Assembly (NCBI GenBank): GCA_023392995.1
Contig: JAEWMZ010000074.1
Coordinates: forward strand, 1 to 44,875
DNA: 44,875 nt
Reading direction: 5' to 3'
DNA from: Bacillota bacterium
GTDB lineage: Bacteria; Bacillota; Clostridia; Lachnospirales; Lachnospiraceae
In this document: in pieces, positions 34,228 through 43,001 of the stretch
Numbering within the stretch: position 1 is the stretch's first letter
How the letters are laid out: each line of letters begins with the position of its first letter
Position numbers and translations under genes: made by a program
The notes under the pieces: generated by a model
Database searches by the model: none
Told to the model about the DNA's origin: nothing
What the model saw: only the letters and a program-made list of their open reading frames with translations

Positions 34228-36654
34228 ATGTATAAATTAACAACAAATTCACAATATAGCCATGCTATTATATATAAAGTGACCGAGCCCGTGTATTACC
34301 GATCTGAGGGAGTCACTTTTCTTTGTATGCTAAGCGGAGACGCGGTCATTACCTTAGATTCGAAAAACCATTATTTATCGGATAAGGATGTTCTGCTCTT
34401 TAAGCCAAAGGAATATTACCATTTAAAAAGTGATACCTCAGCACTCATATTAGAGCTAACCTTTGATTATGTATTTTTTAAAGAGACCTTCTCCGGTGAT
34501 TATGAAAACTTAGCCTGCAACTCACTTCTTGACCATAAGCATGACTTCATAGCCTTAAGAATGCATTTGGCTGAGACGGCCATGATCCATTACAGCGATA
34601 CTTATGAGAATCGATTTTATCTGCTATCAAACATTTTTCAGCTCTTTCACTTTTTGAACACCGAGTTTATCCGAACTCTTCCAGAGGCTGATGAGCCAGT
34701 TAGTAAGCAGCAAAAAAAGATTAACCGCATTACTTCCTATCTTCAAGAGAATTATAAGAATTCCGTTTCTTTGCAAGATCTGGCAGCCTATATGAATTTT
34801 ACTCCCCAATACCTGGAACGTTTAATGAAGCAATCCTTACATATGACCTTTTATGATTATTTGAATCAGCTGAGGCTACAGGCTGCCTATGATTTACTAA
34901 GTAACACAGCTCATAACTTAAATTATATTGCTCTTAGCTGCGGCTTTTCCAATATCTCCTCATTTACCAACTCTTTTACCCTTAAATATGGGATTAGCCC
35001 GGCAAAGTATAAGGAGGACAAACTTCCCGAGGCGGAGCCTTCCGATTCCAAGGAATCCTCCTCTATTACCGCTGCCCTGGCGAAGGACTTTTTAACGAAT
35101 AGTATCCAGCTCCATCACTATTCCAACTCTCTGGTCGAAAGCTCCCATATCGTTTCAGCTTCTGTAAGTGTAAATAAGTACAAACCCTTTCCTCTTGTGT
35201 GGAAGGATATGATTAATCTGGGCTTATGCAATAATTTTGAACGCCCCTCCTTCCGCAGTCATCTTTCCATGCTGCAAAGTGAATTATCCTTTCGGTATGG
35301 GCGCATTCAGGGGATCTTGGATATTATCGATGTTTATCACTCTGAGGATAGTACGAACTACAACTTTAATAAGCTGTACCGCGTATTAGATTTCCTTCAA
35401 ACAATACATATGTATCCTCATTTTGAGTTGGGAAACAAATCTCCTACCATATATAAGGATTATATGGACACCCTTCCCTCAGAGCGAAAGGGTACACAAT
35501 ATACCAGCAAGCTTAAGAAGCTATTACCTATATTTTTAGTTAACTGTATTAACCGATATGGCTTTATTGAGGTTTCTAATTGGAGATTTGAGTTATGGAT
35601 GGAATATAGTGATTTTATGACCACGATTGAGGCTCCCAGTGATTATGCGGCACGTTTTCAGTTTGTTGCTAATACCATAAAACAATATATCCCTGATGCA
35701 AAAGTGGGCGGGCCGGGCTTTAACACATTTCTCCCGGCAGATTATTTTGATGCTGTCTTAAAGGAATTTGTGAAAGGTCAGATTCAACCAGATTTTATTT
35801 CTATCTATTTATATCCTTACGTCCATCCTCAGAACGGGCCTTTTGACGAGGAGGGTCAGCTTATTATTCTTTTAAACAAGGATAAGAATGCCTATAAAAA
35901 ACTGGTGGAGCGCACAAAGCAATTGATTCACAAGCACTTTACACGCCCTCCAAAGCTTTTTGTTACAGAATACAGCTCTGTTATGTATTCTCACAATTAT
36001 ATTAATGACTCTACTTACCAGGCAGCCTTCATAATTAAAGAGACTCTGGACAATTATTTATCTTTGGATTCCTTCAGCTACTGGCTGCTCTCCGACGTTT
36101 CCATGGAATATGAGGAGGCTGTTAATATCTTGTTTGGGGGCAATGGCCTGATCAGCCGGGATGGAATTAAAAAGCCCAGCTATCATGCCCTATCCATGCT
36201 CAGTGCACTTGGAAACCGTGTTATTGCCAGAGATAATAATTATATTATTACTTTTAATTCGAACAATAAATTTCAGATTCTGGCCTATCATTACTGTTAC
36301 TATAGTGAGGAATATTGTAATGATATTGACCGTTATCGCTCCTTCCGGCTTCCCACCTCTGCCTTTGAGGTATTACCGCCCATTGATTTGGACATTCAGT
36401 TAAAGGATATCCCTCCCGGTACCTATACCATAAGGCAGCACATTATTGATCATGAGCATGGTAATGTCCTAAATGACTGGCTTCGCCTGGATATGCCCAG
36501 CAATTTGTCGGATCAGGATATTGATTATTTAAAAAGCATCAGTATTCCCTCCTTTAAGATCTATAAAAAAGAGGTTACGGATCTTCTTACCGTAACCTGC
36601 CATTTAAATATGAATGATATCATATTAACAGAAATTGATTTATTAATTAAATAA
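34228..36654 (+). CDS. AraC-family regulator fused to a GH39-like domain (catalytic Glu kept)
   Basis: The 808-residue protein has three parts. A cupin-like sensor (about 1-155) comes first, with GDAVITLDSKNHYLSDKDVLLF. An AraC double helix-turn-helix (about 165-265, with SLQDLAAYMNFTPQYLERLMKQ and YIALSCGFSNISSFTNSFTLKYG) follows. A C-terminal region of about 500 residues resembles glycoside hydrolase family 39. GH39 marks are WRFELWMEYSD, with Glu459 at the acid/base position of the usual WNEP, VGGPGFNTF, and VTEYSS, with Glu581 at the nucleophile position. It probably senses a glycoside and activates the divergent ABC operon. Residual hydrolase activity is possible. The start ATG has TGAGGT upstream. 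A paralogue follows 104 bases downstream. Confidence 0.85.
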   Translation: MYKLTTNSQYSHAIIYKVTEPVYYRSEGVTFLCMLSGDAVITLDSKNHYLSDKDVLLFKPKEYYHLKSDTSALILELTFDYVFFKETFSGDYENLACNSLLDHKHDFIALRMHLAETAMIHYSDTYENRFYLLSNIFQLFHFLNTEFIRTLPEADEPVSKQQKKINRITSYLQENYKNSVSLQDLAAYMNFTPQYLERLMKQSLHMTFYDYLNQLRLQAAYDLLSNTAHNLNYIALSCGFSNISSFTNSFTLKYGISPAKYKEDKLPEAEPSDSKESSSITAALAKDFLTNSIQLHHYSNSLVESSHIVSASVSVNKYKPFPLVWKDMINLGLCNNFERPSFRSHLSMLQSELSFRYGRIQGILDIIDVYHSEDSTNYNFNKLYRVLDFLQTIHMYPHFELGNKSPTIYKDYMDTLPSERKGTQYTSKLKKLLPIFLVNCINRYGFIEVSNWRFELWMEYSDFMTTIEAPSDYAARFQFVANTIKQYIPDAKVGGPGFNTFLPADYFDAVLKEFVKGQIQPDFISIYLYPYVHPQNGPFDEEGQLIILLNKDKNAYKKLVERTKQLIHKHFTRPPKLFVTEYSSVMYSHNYINDSTYQAAFIIKETLDNYLSLDSFSYWLLSDVSMEYEEAVNILFGGNGLISRDGIKKPSYHALSMLSALGNRVIARDNNYIITFNSNNKFQILAYHYCYYSEEYCNDIDRYRSFRLPTSAFEVLPPIDLDIQLKDIPPGTYTIRQHIIDHEHGNVLNDWLRLDMPSNLSDQDIDYLKSISIPSFKIYKKEVTDLLTVTCHLNMNDIILTEIDLLIK

Positions 36655-36704
36655 CTTAAGTCGCTTTGGGTTTGCTTGAAACTCCTTGCACCGCTCTGAA
36701 CGCC

Positions 36705-36730
36705 CTAGTTAATGAGGTTCGCAATTACCT
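36705..36730. repeat. Terminal fragment of the TIR foldback repeat
   Basis: CTAGTTAATGAGGTTCGCAATTACCT matches the right end of the 23585-23735 element. It lies between the two AraC/GH39 genes. Confidence 0.6.
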
Positions 36731-36758
36731 GTTATCACTTAACAGAACGGAGGTATTC

Positions 36759-39203
36759 ATGTATCTGTTTTCTCATCTGGCAACAACAATTAATGTATCC
36801 ATGCTAAATATTAAGAAATCCAGTTATCATAACCCTGACCTTTATCTGATCTATATGGTAATAAAAGGCTCCCTATCAATTGAAGATAACGGGGAAAAAT
36901 ATATCTTAAAAAAAGAGGATATTATTCTGCTGCTCCCTTGTAATCAATATAAGCTTGAGGCCATTTCAGAGAATACGATCCTGGAGCTAAGCATACCCGG
37001 TAATTTTTTTCACAGTATGATAAAGCCTGGCTGCGAGGTTATCTGCAATTCCTCCATCGGTCGGAAAAATGATTATCTGGCTCTGCAAAACATCTTAACT
37101 GACATTGTCGTCTATTATAACAAGGAGGATAATCAGCTTAAGATGTGCTCTTTGCTATACGCTTTAATGGATCATTTCAATGACCACTTTTTAGTCAGCA
37201 GAACAAACGAGGGCTCTTGCGCTAGCGAATCAAATTATAGCGAACGTATTGATAAAATTGCAAACTATATTAATGTCAATTACCCTCTACCTCTGAATCT
37301 GCAGACCTTAGCTGACTATATGTTTCTCACTCCACAGTATCTGTCGAAATTTATTAAACAAAATTTTGGTGTGAATTTTAATAAATACTTAAACAAAATA
37401 CGAATGGAACACGCTATGGAAGAGCTGAAGCATACCGATCATTCCATTATTACCATCGCATTTAATAACGGTTTTGCAAGTACTACTTCTTTTAATAAGA
37501 TTTTTAAAGAATTTTTTAATGTAACGCCAACGGCTTACCGTCAATCCTATCTAAATAAAGACTTAGTTCCTGTAAGCGAGTATACGAATGCCAAAGGCCC
37601 TGCTCTTGATCTTCTGGTATCCGATATCACTTCTGCAAAGACTGACCTTCGTGGCACTACCTTTCATCGCAATATCGTTGACACCACCGCAAAGCATGAA
37701 ATGAAAACTCCTTGGTTGAAAATTATTAATGTTGGTATTGCCAGAAACATATTATCACATAATTTTCATAAATATATGCTGGAATGTCAGGACGTTTTAA
37801 AATTCGAATATGCCCGGTTTGAAAATGTTTTTTCAGATAAGATTGTTTCCTTGATACCCAATTCCTCCGTCTATAATTTTACCAATTTTGACGATATCAT
37901 CAGCTTTTTAATGCAAGCGAACCTTTATCCGCTTATTGAGCTTGGAAGTAAGCCTGAAAAAATATTCTATATTCAAGAAGGGCTGGCGAATCAGAAATAC
38001 GACGAATCCATGCACGGGGAAGTACTTCGCCATGCCAACACTTTGGAGGCTTTGCTAAAGCACAGTATTAACCGCTTCGGAATTGATTATGTGTCTCGCT
38101 GGAAATTCGAGCTATGGTATCCTCAGAATGAAAACCTTGATTTATTAATTAAGACTTCTGAATATATTAAGGGCTTTCAATTATATACCGAGGTAATTCA
38201 AAAATATCTGCCCTCTACAAAAATCGGAGGTCCCGGCTTTAATGCCAGCGGGAATATGGAGAACTTTATTCAGATTGTCCAGAAATTGAATGAGCATAAA
38301 ATTGTTCCCGATTTTATCTCTGTTTATCTTTTTCCTTATGAACCAAATATCTACAATGAGGACACCAACCAATCCTCCTACCGCATTCTCTCTCCTGACC
38401 CTTCCAGATTCAAGAAGGTACTGGCACAAATAAAGGAGGTACTTCATGGGTATTTCCCCGAACCGGTGCCGGTGTATATCACTGTGTTTAATTCGAATAT
38501 ATCGCCGGAAACCTTCGTTGCTAATTCTTCTTTTCAGGCAGCCTTTCTATGCAAGAATGCTATGGAGCTGATTAGTGAAGCGGATGCTTTGGGCTACTAC
38601 ATATTTACGGATCTATCAAATGAATATGCCACCGACCAGCCCGGTATCCTGTCCGGCGTTGGACTCATTGACACTTATGGTATTAAAAAGCCCTCTTACT
38701 ATGCCTTTGAATTCTTATCAAAGCTTGGTAATAATTTGATCGCACAAGGCTCTAATTATATTATGACCTCCTCCCATGATAACAAATACCAGCTTCTGGC
38801 TTATAACTATGTTCACTTCAATAAATATTTTTGCATTAACTGCCGGGATAAAATCAGTTACCAAAATACCTACAGTGCCTTTGAGCAGGGAGAGAAAAGC
38901 ACCCTTCAAATCGAATTAACCAAACTTCCTCCCGGCCGATATAAGATAAGAAAGCATATTCTTAATCGGGGCAGCGGTAGCTTTCTAGATGAATGCATGA
39001 AGGTACTGGAGCAGGGCAACTCCACCCCGGAGGAATTGCTTTACATGATGCTTAACATGCAGATTAACGAGGTTGATTATTATAAGAGCATTTGTATCCC
39101 CAGGCAGGAGATCTATTATGCCAATTGTGAGGACTCCCTTTGCTTAACTCTTAATATGGAGCCTCATGAAGTGAATTATATCAGTATCTCGCGAAAGCTG
39201 TAG
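36759..39203 (+). CDS. AraC-family regulator fused to a GH39-like domain (catalytic Glu lost)
   Basis: The 814-residue paralogue of the preceding gene has the same order: cupin-like sensor, AraC helix-turn-helix (LQTLADYMFLTPQYLSKFIKQ and TIAFNNGFASTTSFNKIFKEFF) and a GH39-like C-terminal region. Here the acid/base segment reads WKFELWYPQN with Pro455, and the nucleophile segment reads ITVFNSN with Val576. Both catalytic Glu are gone, so it can only be a binding or sensing domain. The start is ATG 36759 behind ACGGAGG. An upstream extension to 36666 would be encoded by repeat DNA and has no ribosome site. It likely works with or against the first regulator on the flanking operons. Confidence 0.85.
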   Translation: MYLFSHLATTINVSMLNIKKSSYHNPDLYLIYMVIKGSLSIEDNGEKYILKKEDIILLLPCNQYKLEAISENTILELSIPGNFFHSMIKPGCEVICNSSIGRKNDYLALQNILTDIVVYYNKEDNQLKMCSLLYALMDHFNDHFLVSRTNEGSCASESNYSERIDKIANYINVNYPLPLNLQTLADYMFLTPQYLSKFIKQNFGVNFNKYLNKIRMEHAMEELKHTDHSIITIAFNNGFASTTSFNKIFKEFFNVTPTAYRQSYLNKDLVPVSEYTNAKGPALDLLVSDITSAKTDLRGTTFHRNIVDTTAKHEMKTPWLKIINVGIARNILSHNFHKYMLECQDVLKFEYARFENVFSDKIVSLIPNSSVYNFTNFDDIISFLMQANLYPLIELGSKPEKIFYIQEGLANQKYDESMHGEVLRHANTLEALLKHSINRFGIDYVSRWKFELWYPQNENLDLLIKTSEYIKGFQLYTEVIQKYLPSTKIGGPGFNASGNMENFIQIVQKLNEHKIVPDFISVYLFPYEPNIYNEDTNQSSYRILSPDPSRFKKVLAQIKEVLHGYFPEPVPVYITVFNSNISPETFVANSSFQAAFLCKNAMELISEADALGYYIFTDLSNEYATDQPGILSGVGLIDTYGIKKPSYYAFEFLSKLGNNLIAQGSNYIMTSSHDNKYQLLAYNYVHFNKYFCINCRDKISYQNTYSAFEQGEKSTLQIELTKLPPGRYKIRKHILNRGSGSFLDECMKVLEQGNSTPEELLYMMLNMQINEVDYYKSICIPRQEIYYANCEDSLCLTLNMEPHEVNYISISRKL

Positions 39204-39255
39204 AGATTACGGCTCATGCCGGAATTCAAATACATTAACTCCAGGATGCTAACAA

Positions 39256-39292
39256 AGGGCTGTCCGTAGCACGCTACGACAGCCCTCTTTTT
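39256..39292. terminator. Terminator between the AraC/GH39 gene and the glycoside-cleaving operon
   Basis: AGGGCTGTC-C-GTAGC pairs with GCTAC-GACAGCCCT with one bulged C, followed on the plus strand by CTTTTT. It lies between convergent genes and may act both ways. Confidence 0.8.
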
Positions 39293-39323
39293 ACTTCTTC
39301 TATCCTTTTCTTCTATCCTTTCT

Positions 39324-39371
39324 GGTAATTGCGAAACTCGTTAACTGAAGCTATTGAATAAGTATACAAAC
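39324..39371. repeat. Half copy of the TIR foldback repeat, inverted
   Basis: GGTAATTGCGAAACTCGTTAACTGAAGC is the reverse complement of the right end of the 23585-23735 element. The left half is absent. Confidence 0.65.
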
Positions 39372-39375
39372 ATAA

Positions 39376-40359
39376 TTATAAGCCCAGAATTCTTCGTTCC
39401 ATCTCCAGATGTCTCTTCGTAAACAGCTCTCCGCCGCAATAAGCCTCGTCCTCGTATTCACTCATCAGATAGCCGTCGAACTCTGTATCCTTTAGGAATT
39501 CCAATATTTCTTTATAAGGAATACTAGGCTCTACACAGTCCTCACTCAGATAATGAAACTTCGTATGCATTTCGAAGGTATAGGGAAGGATGTCCTTCAT
39601 CTCCTGAAGCAGCTCCGGTAAGACTTCCTTGGGTCTAAACTGTACATATCCATACATTCCCTGCAAGGACTCATTGATTGCAGGATGAGCTCCTGCCTCC
39701 TGCAATTTAGCCATAGCCTCCGAAAGAGCTACACCCGCATATCTCAGATCCGCCGCCATTACCAGGTGTTCTTCCTTAACGCCAAGGGCTATGGCACGAT
39801 CCCATTTTGGTTTGTTCGGTGCTACTGCCAGAAAGCCAAAATCCTGAACGAAGCCAAGATGCTTTGAGCCGGTTTTCTTAATTATATTTAAGTATTCCTG
39901 AATATGTGGAGAGGAAGGCGTATCCGGATTGTGGATCTCAATTCCAACCTTCACATCATAAAACTCTGCATAAGGTGCCAGTCGTTCAAATGCCGCCGGC
40001 CCCAGCATATACTGTGCCCGCATCACTTTACAGCCCAGCTTATTCGCCGCCTTCAGATCAAGTATTGCACCTGCTAACAATTCCTCGTCATTTAAATTCC
40101 GATCCCAGAATACACCCTTGTCGTTGCTGGCACCGTAACCTTCCGGACCAATGCCGTATTTTACACGCAAGTCTTCTACCAGCTTCAGGAACTCATCACT
40201 TACATTGGGATAGGATGGAATCATCTGTGAGCCAACAATTTCATAGCCAGTAGCTCCTGCCATAGCTGCCTGCTTCACACACTCCTCAAAATCATACTGC
40301 TGTCTTGCATACTCTGTTCCATAGCTAAACAGGCTGACGCCTAACTTCATCTTACTCAT
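39376..40359 (-). CDS. TIM-barrel subunit of a putative C-glycoside (3-keto-glycoside) deglycosidase
   Basis: The 327-residue protein belongs to the sugar phosphate isomerase/epimerase TIM-barrel fold. Likely metal ligands are Glu141 (GIEIHNP), Asp173 (VQDFG), His265 (EMHTKFH) and Glu301 (SEYED), the Glu-Asp-His-Glu pattern of the fold. The decisive clue is the partner: the next gene upstream encodes the beta subunit known from C-glycoside deglycosidases (DgpB/DfgB type), and the two overlap by eight bases (ATGAGTAA). In the known systems the alpha/beta complex eliminates the aglycone from a 3-keto C-glycoside. The start is ATG 40359, with GGAGGAGG in front; an in-frame TTG at 40368 touches that site. 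Substrate (C- or O-glycoside) unknown. Confidence 0.8.
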   Translation of the reverse strand: MSKMKLGVSLFSYGTEYARQQYDFEECVKQAAMAGATGYEIVGSQMIPSYPNVSDEFLKLVEDLRVKYGIGPEGYGASNDKGVFWDRNLNDEELLAGAILDLKAANKLGCKVMRAQYMLGPAAFERLAPYAEFYDVKVGIEIHNPDTPSSPHIQEYLNIIKKTGSKHLGFVQDFGFLAVAPNKPKWDRAIALGVKEEHLVMAADLRYAGVALSEAMAKLQEAGAHPAINESLQGMYGYVQFRPKEVLPELLQEMKDILPYTFEMHTKFHYLSEDCVEPSIPYKEILEFLKDTEFDGYLMSEYEDEAYCGGELFTKRHLEMERRILGL

Positions 40360-40810
40360 GCTGATCAACCTCCTCCCGCTTAGGGACTGTTACTTTCACT
40401 TTATCCCCGCTATCTAACGGCATAAAGGTGTGTCCCGGTCCAATCTGCATATAGGGTATTCGAAGCATAAGCTTTAGCTCCAGATCATGCTCTCCTGCCG
40501 TAAGACCACCTTTTTTTATTACACGGATTCTTGCCGGGGCAGCCTGGCTCCAGAACTCTGTTGCCGCATACTTTAGTTTATAGAGGGGAAGCTCCTTTCC
40601 ATTTAATTCAAAGGTTACTGCTTCCTGAGGCATCTTTTCTCCATCCGCATAGACCTCCAGCAGCTCTATATCCGATAGAAAATGTCCTCTGTAATAAGCA
40701 AGCTGTACGTCAAACTCAAATCCGTTTTTTGCACCATTGATGTACATATTCTGAAAGGATTCAGTCTTAATAATTTCATCATTCAACTTCATTCTCATTG
40801 CAAATTCCAT
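40352..40810 (-). CDS. C-glycoside deglycosidase beta-subunit-like protein (DUF6379)
   Basis: The 152-residue protein is all-beta in appearance and matches the small subunit family by memory of its pattern: FEFDVQLAYYRGHFLSDIE, then VYADGEKM, EFWSQAAPARIRVIKKGGLTAGEHDLELKL and RIPYM. In characterised gut and soil bacteria this subunit pairs with a TIM-barrel partner to cleave the C-C bond of oxidised flavonoid or xanthone C-glycosides. The start is ATG 40810, with AAAAGGAGG upstream; a longer open frame to 40837 has no ribosome site. It is translationally coupled to the downstream alpha-like gene. A terminator-like hairpin lies just before it, so its expression may be set separately from the flavoprotein gene. 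Confidence 0.8.
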   Translation of the reverse strand: MEFAMRMKLNDEIIKTESFQNMYINGAKNGFEFDVQLAYYRGHFLSDIELLEVYADGEKMPQEAVTFELNGKELPLYKLKYAATEFWSQAAPARIRVIKKGGLTAGEHDLELKLMLRIPYMQIGPGHTFMPLDSGDKVKVTVPKREEVDQHE

Positions 40811-40850
40811 AGTTATCCTCCTTTTTAATATAGGCAATCACCTGATTTTA

Positions 40851-40895
40851 ATAAAAAAAGCTATAGAAAACACCAGAATTTAAGGTTTTCTATAG
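40851..40895 (-). terminator. Terminator or attenuator between flavoprotein and deglycosidase genes
   Basis: AAGCTATAGAAAAC and GTTTTCTATAGCTT form a 14-bp stem. On the minus strand it is followed by TTTTTTATT, 41 bases before the beta-subunit start. Confidence 0.75.
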
Positions 40896-40900
40896 CTTAG

Positions 40901-40952
40901 TATCAGAAGCAGATATTTCTGATAAAAGGCGATTCTTCTCTCGCCGTGCATC
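40901..40952. repeat. Two-hairpin structured motif, copy 2
   Basis: TATCAGAA pairs with TTCTGATA across 8 bases, then AAA, then GGCGA pairs with TCGCC across 8 bases, then GTGCATC. Compared with 8777-8833 the last pair of the second stem changed from C:G to A:T, which keeps pairing. Confidence 0.7.
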
Positions 40953-41058
40953 CCATGCCAGAGCTTCACAAATACTCCCTGCATTCGTTCCCCCGATGGA
41001 TGAGCTTCCTATCTCCGCCTAGGCCTCGGGTTTTGCCAATCGCTATCTTTTCTCTCTC

Positions 41059-42009
41059 TTAGTAGGTCGATTCGAAGCTCTCGATTCTCTTCATACCTGC
41101 TTCTATCTTGTCCTTGTTGGCCTCAAATTTAGGCATGAACGCCTTTACAAAGCCTTGGATTTCATGATAATGCTCTGTTAAGCCTTCCAGTGTGTTTCTT
41201 GCTCTGTTCTGCTCTTTTTGACTAAAGGTAACTTTTACTTCACCCTCTTCAATGGAGAGTTTTCCATGAATTCCGCATAAGGGGCATAATACATCTGTTG
41301 TTTTACCGATGTTAAGAATGGTATTATGGCATACCGGACAGACGCCCTCTTCACCCATCCAAGCCACCTGATCATAAGGCTTGCCGATGGAATCAGCTAG
41401 ATGCTTCCCTAATTTAGCCGTTTTGTCCATTAATTCATCCTCGATCACAGGATTTACAATGGTTCCCATGTTATACGCATCGATCTGACCAACTGTTTTC
41501 ATTACAGTTGACATTCCAAATATATGCATGATCGGTAGTCCCATGGATACCCAGTCCGGTGTCTTAGCTCCGCCAACAGAGATATAGGCTACATATTTAT
41601 CAGTAAAAATCCTAGGATCAAGAAGCTCCTCTGCCCCTGCTTTGATTCTCTTATCCTGCTCTGCAAGTGCAGCCGCTCTGTCATGTGCTGCCCCAAAGCG
41701 ATCTATGTAATTCTTAAGCTGGCCGGTAGGTGCGATGGAATATACCGGTGCTGCAACAACAATACCGTCCGCATTCAGAATCTCATTTTCAAGCTCCAGA
41801 TAATCATCCTTGATAATACATTTTATCTGCTTGCCCTGATCTCTTAATTTACTGCAAGCTCCGCAGCCGGTGCAATGGCTGATATTCATATTCATTGTAT
41901 TAACGAATTTTACTTCTGCACCTGCCTCTTGTGCAGCAAACAGCGCTTGCTTCACTAAAATATCACAGTTTTTATTCTTTCTTCCAAAGGAAACTCCCAA
42001 AACTTTCAT
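41059..42009 (-). CDS. Iron-sulfur flavoprotein / NADPH-dependent FMN reductase family with zinc ribbon
   Basis: The 316-residue protein starts with a flavodoxin-like fold: VLGVSFGRKNKNCDILVKQAL, then VVAAPVYSIAPTGQLKNYIDR for FMN phosphate and isoalloxazine binding. A compact cysteine set at 46, 49, 52 and 64 resembles the 4Fe-4S motif of Isf-type iron-sulfur flavoproteins. A second set, Cys224, 227, 242 and 245, forms a zinc-ribbon-like knuckle, followed by a helical tail. It likely shuttles electrons between NAD(P)H, ferredoxin and a flavin or organic acceptor. The ATG has TGGAG upstream. It lies 46 bases after the TIM-barrel gene, in the operon with the deglycosidase genes, where it may recycle cofactors or reduce the aglycone. 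Confidence 0.82.
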   Translation of the reverse strand: MKVLGVSFGRKNKNCDILVKQALFAAQEAGAEVKFVNTMNMNISHCTGCGACSKLRDQGKQIKCIIKDDYLELENEILNADGIVVAAPVYSIAPTGQLKNYIDRFGAAHDRAAALAEQDKRIKAGAEELLDPRIFTDKYVAYISVGGAKTPDWVSMGLPIMHIFGMSTVMKTVGQIDAYNMGTIVNPVIEDELMDKTAKLGKHLADSIGKPYDQVAWMGEEGVCPVCHNTILNIGKTTDVLCPLCGIHGKLSIEEGEVKVTFSQKEQNRARNTLEGLTEHYHEIQGFVKAFMPKFEANKDKIEAGMKRIESFESTY

Positions 42010-42055
42010 TATAGTTCTCCATTCTATATTTTTTTAGTACTTACTGTGAAAGGTA

Positions 42056-42970
42056 TTAGATTACAAACTGCTCCATATATCTCTTGCTTAACTTTAAGCT
42101 GTTAAGTACTGCTTCCTGAGATCCTTCGAAGGCTTTATCCTCCACCTCAATACAAGTATAACCATCATAACCGATATCGGTTAATGCACTTACATACTTA
42201 CCCCAGTCCACATCTCCAAGGCCAGGCAGCTTCGGTGACATAAAGCTTAAGGGATATGCCATGATTCCAACCTGATCCAGTTTATCCTTATAAACCTTAA
42301 TATCCTTATAATGGACATGGAATATCCTATCACGGAACTCATATATGGGCTTAATATAGTCAATCATCTGCCATACAAAATGGGAAGGATCATAGTTTAA
42401 ACCAAAGCTTTTACTTGGTATGATGTCAAACAACTGTCTCCAAATATTTGGGGTTGTTGCCAGATTCTGACCGCCTGGCCATTGCTCTATTCCAAATAGC
42501 ATGGGGCAATTCTCAATGGCAACCTTTACGTTATTCTCCTCTGCCAGCTTAATAATCGGAGGCCAGATCTCTCGAAAGAGCTCCAGATTTTCTTCTATGG
42601 TCTTTGTCTGATCCCTGCCAACAAAAGTTGTAACCAATCCAATTCCTAAGCGGCTGCTTGCAACAATAAGTTTCTTAAGATGCTCTATCGCAACCTTTCT
42701 CTTCTCTTTGTCTGCATCCATAGCATTGGGATAATAAGCAAGCGATGAAATTGCAACCTTTTTCTCAGTGCAGTAACCCTTTATATACGCTATATTCTTA
42801 TCATCCAGCTCATCTACATTCAGATGGCTTACACCTGCATAACGGCGCTCTGCCTTCCCCTGCGGCCAGCAGGCAAGCTCAACACATCCAAAGCCTAATT
42901 CGCTGGCGGTATCGATGACCTCCTCAAAGGAGCTTTGATCCAATATCGCACTTACAAACCCTAATTTCAT
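42056..42970 (-). CDS. Sugar phosphate isomerase/epimerase family protein (YcjR-like)
   Basis: The 304-residue TIM-barrel protein has metal-ligand strands VAIENCPM (Glu), GLNYDPSHF (Asp, His), RIFHVHYKD (His) and YTCIEVED (Glu). This is the pattern of IolE, tagatose epimerases and the E. coli 3-keto-guloside epimerase YcjR. It differs from the deglycosidase-type barrel at 39376-40359 and is not a duplicate of it. Together with the Gfo/Idh dehydrogenase upstream it suggests epimerisation or further handling of a 3-keto sugar or glycoside. The ribosome site AAGGAGG precedes the ATG. Substrate not determinable. Confidence 0.85.
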   Translation of the reverse strand: MKLGFVSAILDQSSFEEVIDTASELGFGCVELACWPQGKAERRYAGVSHLNVDELDDKNIAYIKGYCTEKKVAISSLAYYPNAMDADKEKRKVAIEHLKKLIVASSRLGIGLVTTFVGRDQTKTIEENLELFREIWPPIIKLAEENNVKVAIENCPMLFGIEQWPGGQNLATTPNIWRQLFDIIPSKSFGLNYDPSHFVWQMIDYIKPIYEFRDRIFHVHYKDIKVYKDKLDQVGIMAYPLSFMSPKLPGLGDVDWGKYVSALTDIGYDGYTCIEVEDKAFEGSQEAVLNSLKLSKRYMEQFVI

Positions 42971-43001
42971 ATCCTTCCTCCTTCTATTATTTAGCTGAAT
43001 T

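Noticed and set aside
36666..36758. N-terminal extension of the second AraC/GH39 regulator
   Set aside because: The extension is encoded by a repeat fragment and lacks a ribosome site; ATG 36759 has ACGGAGG in front.
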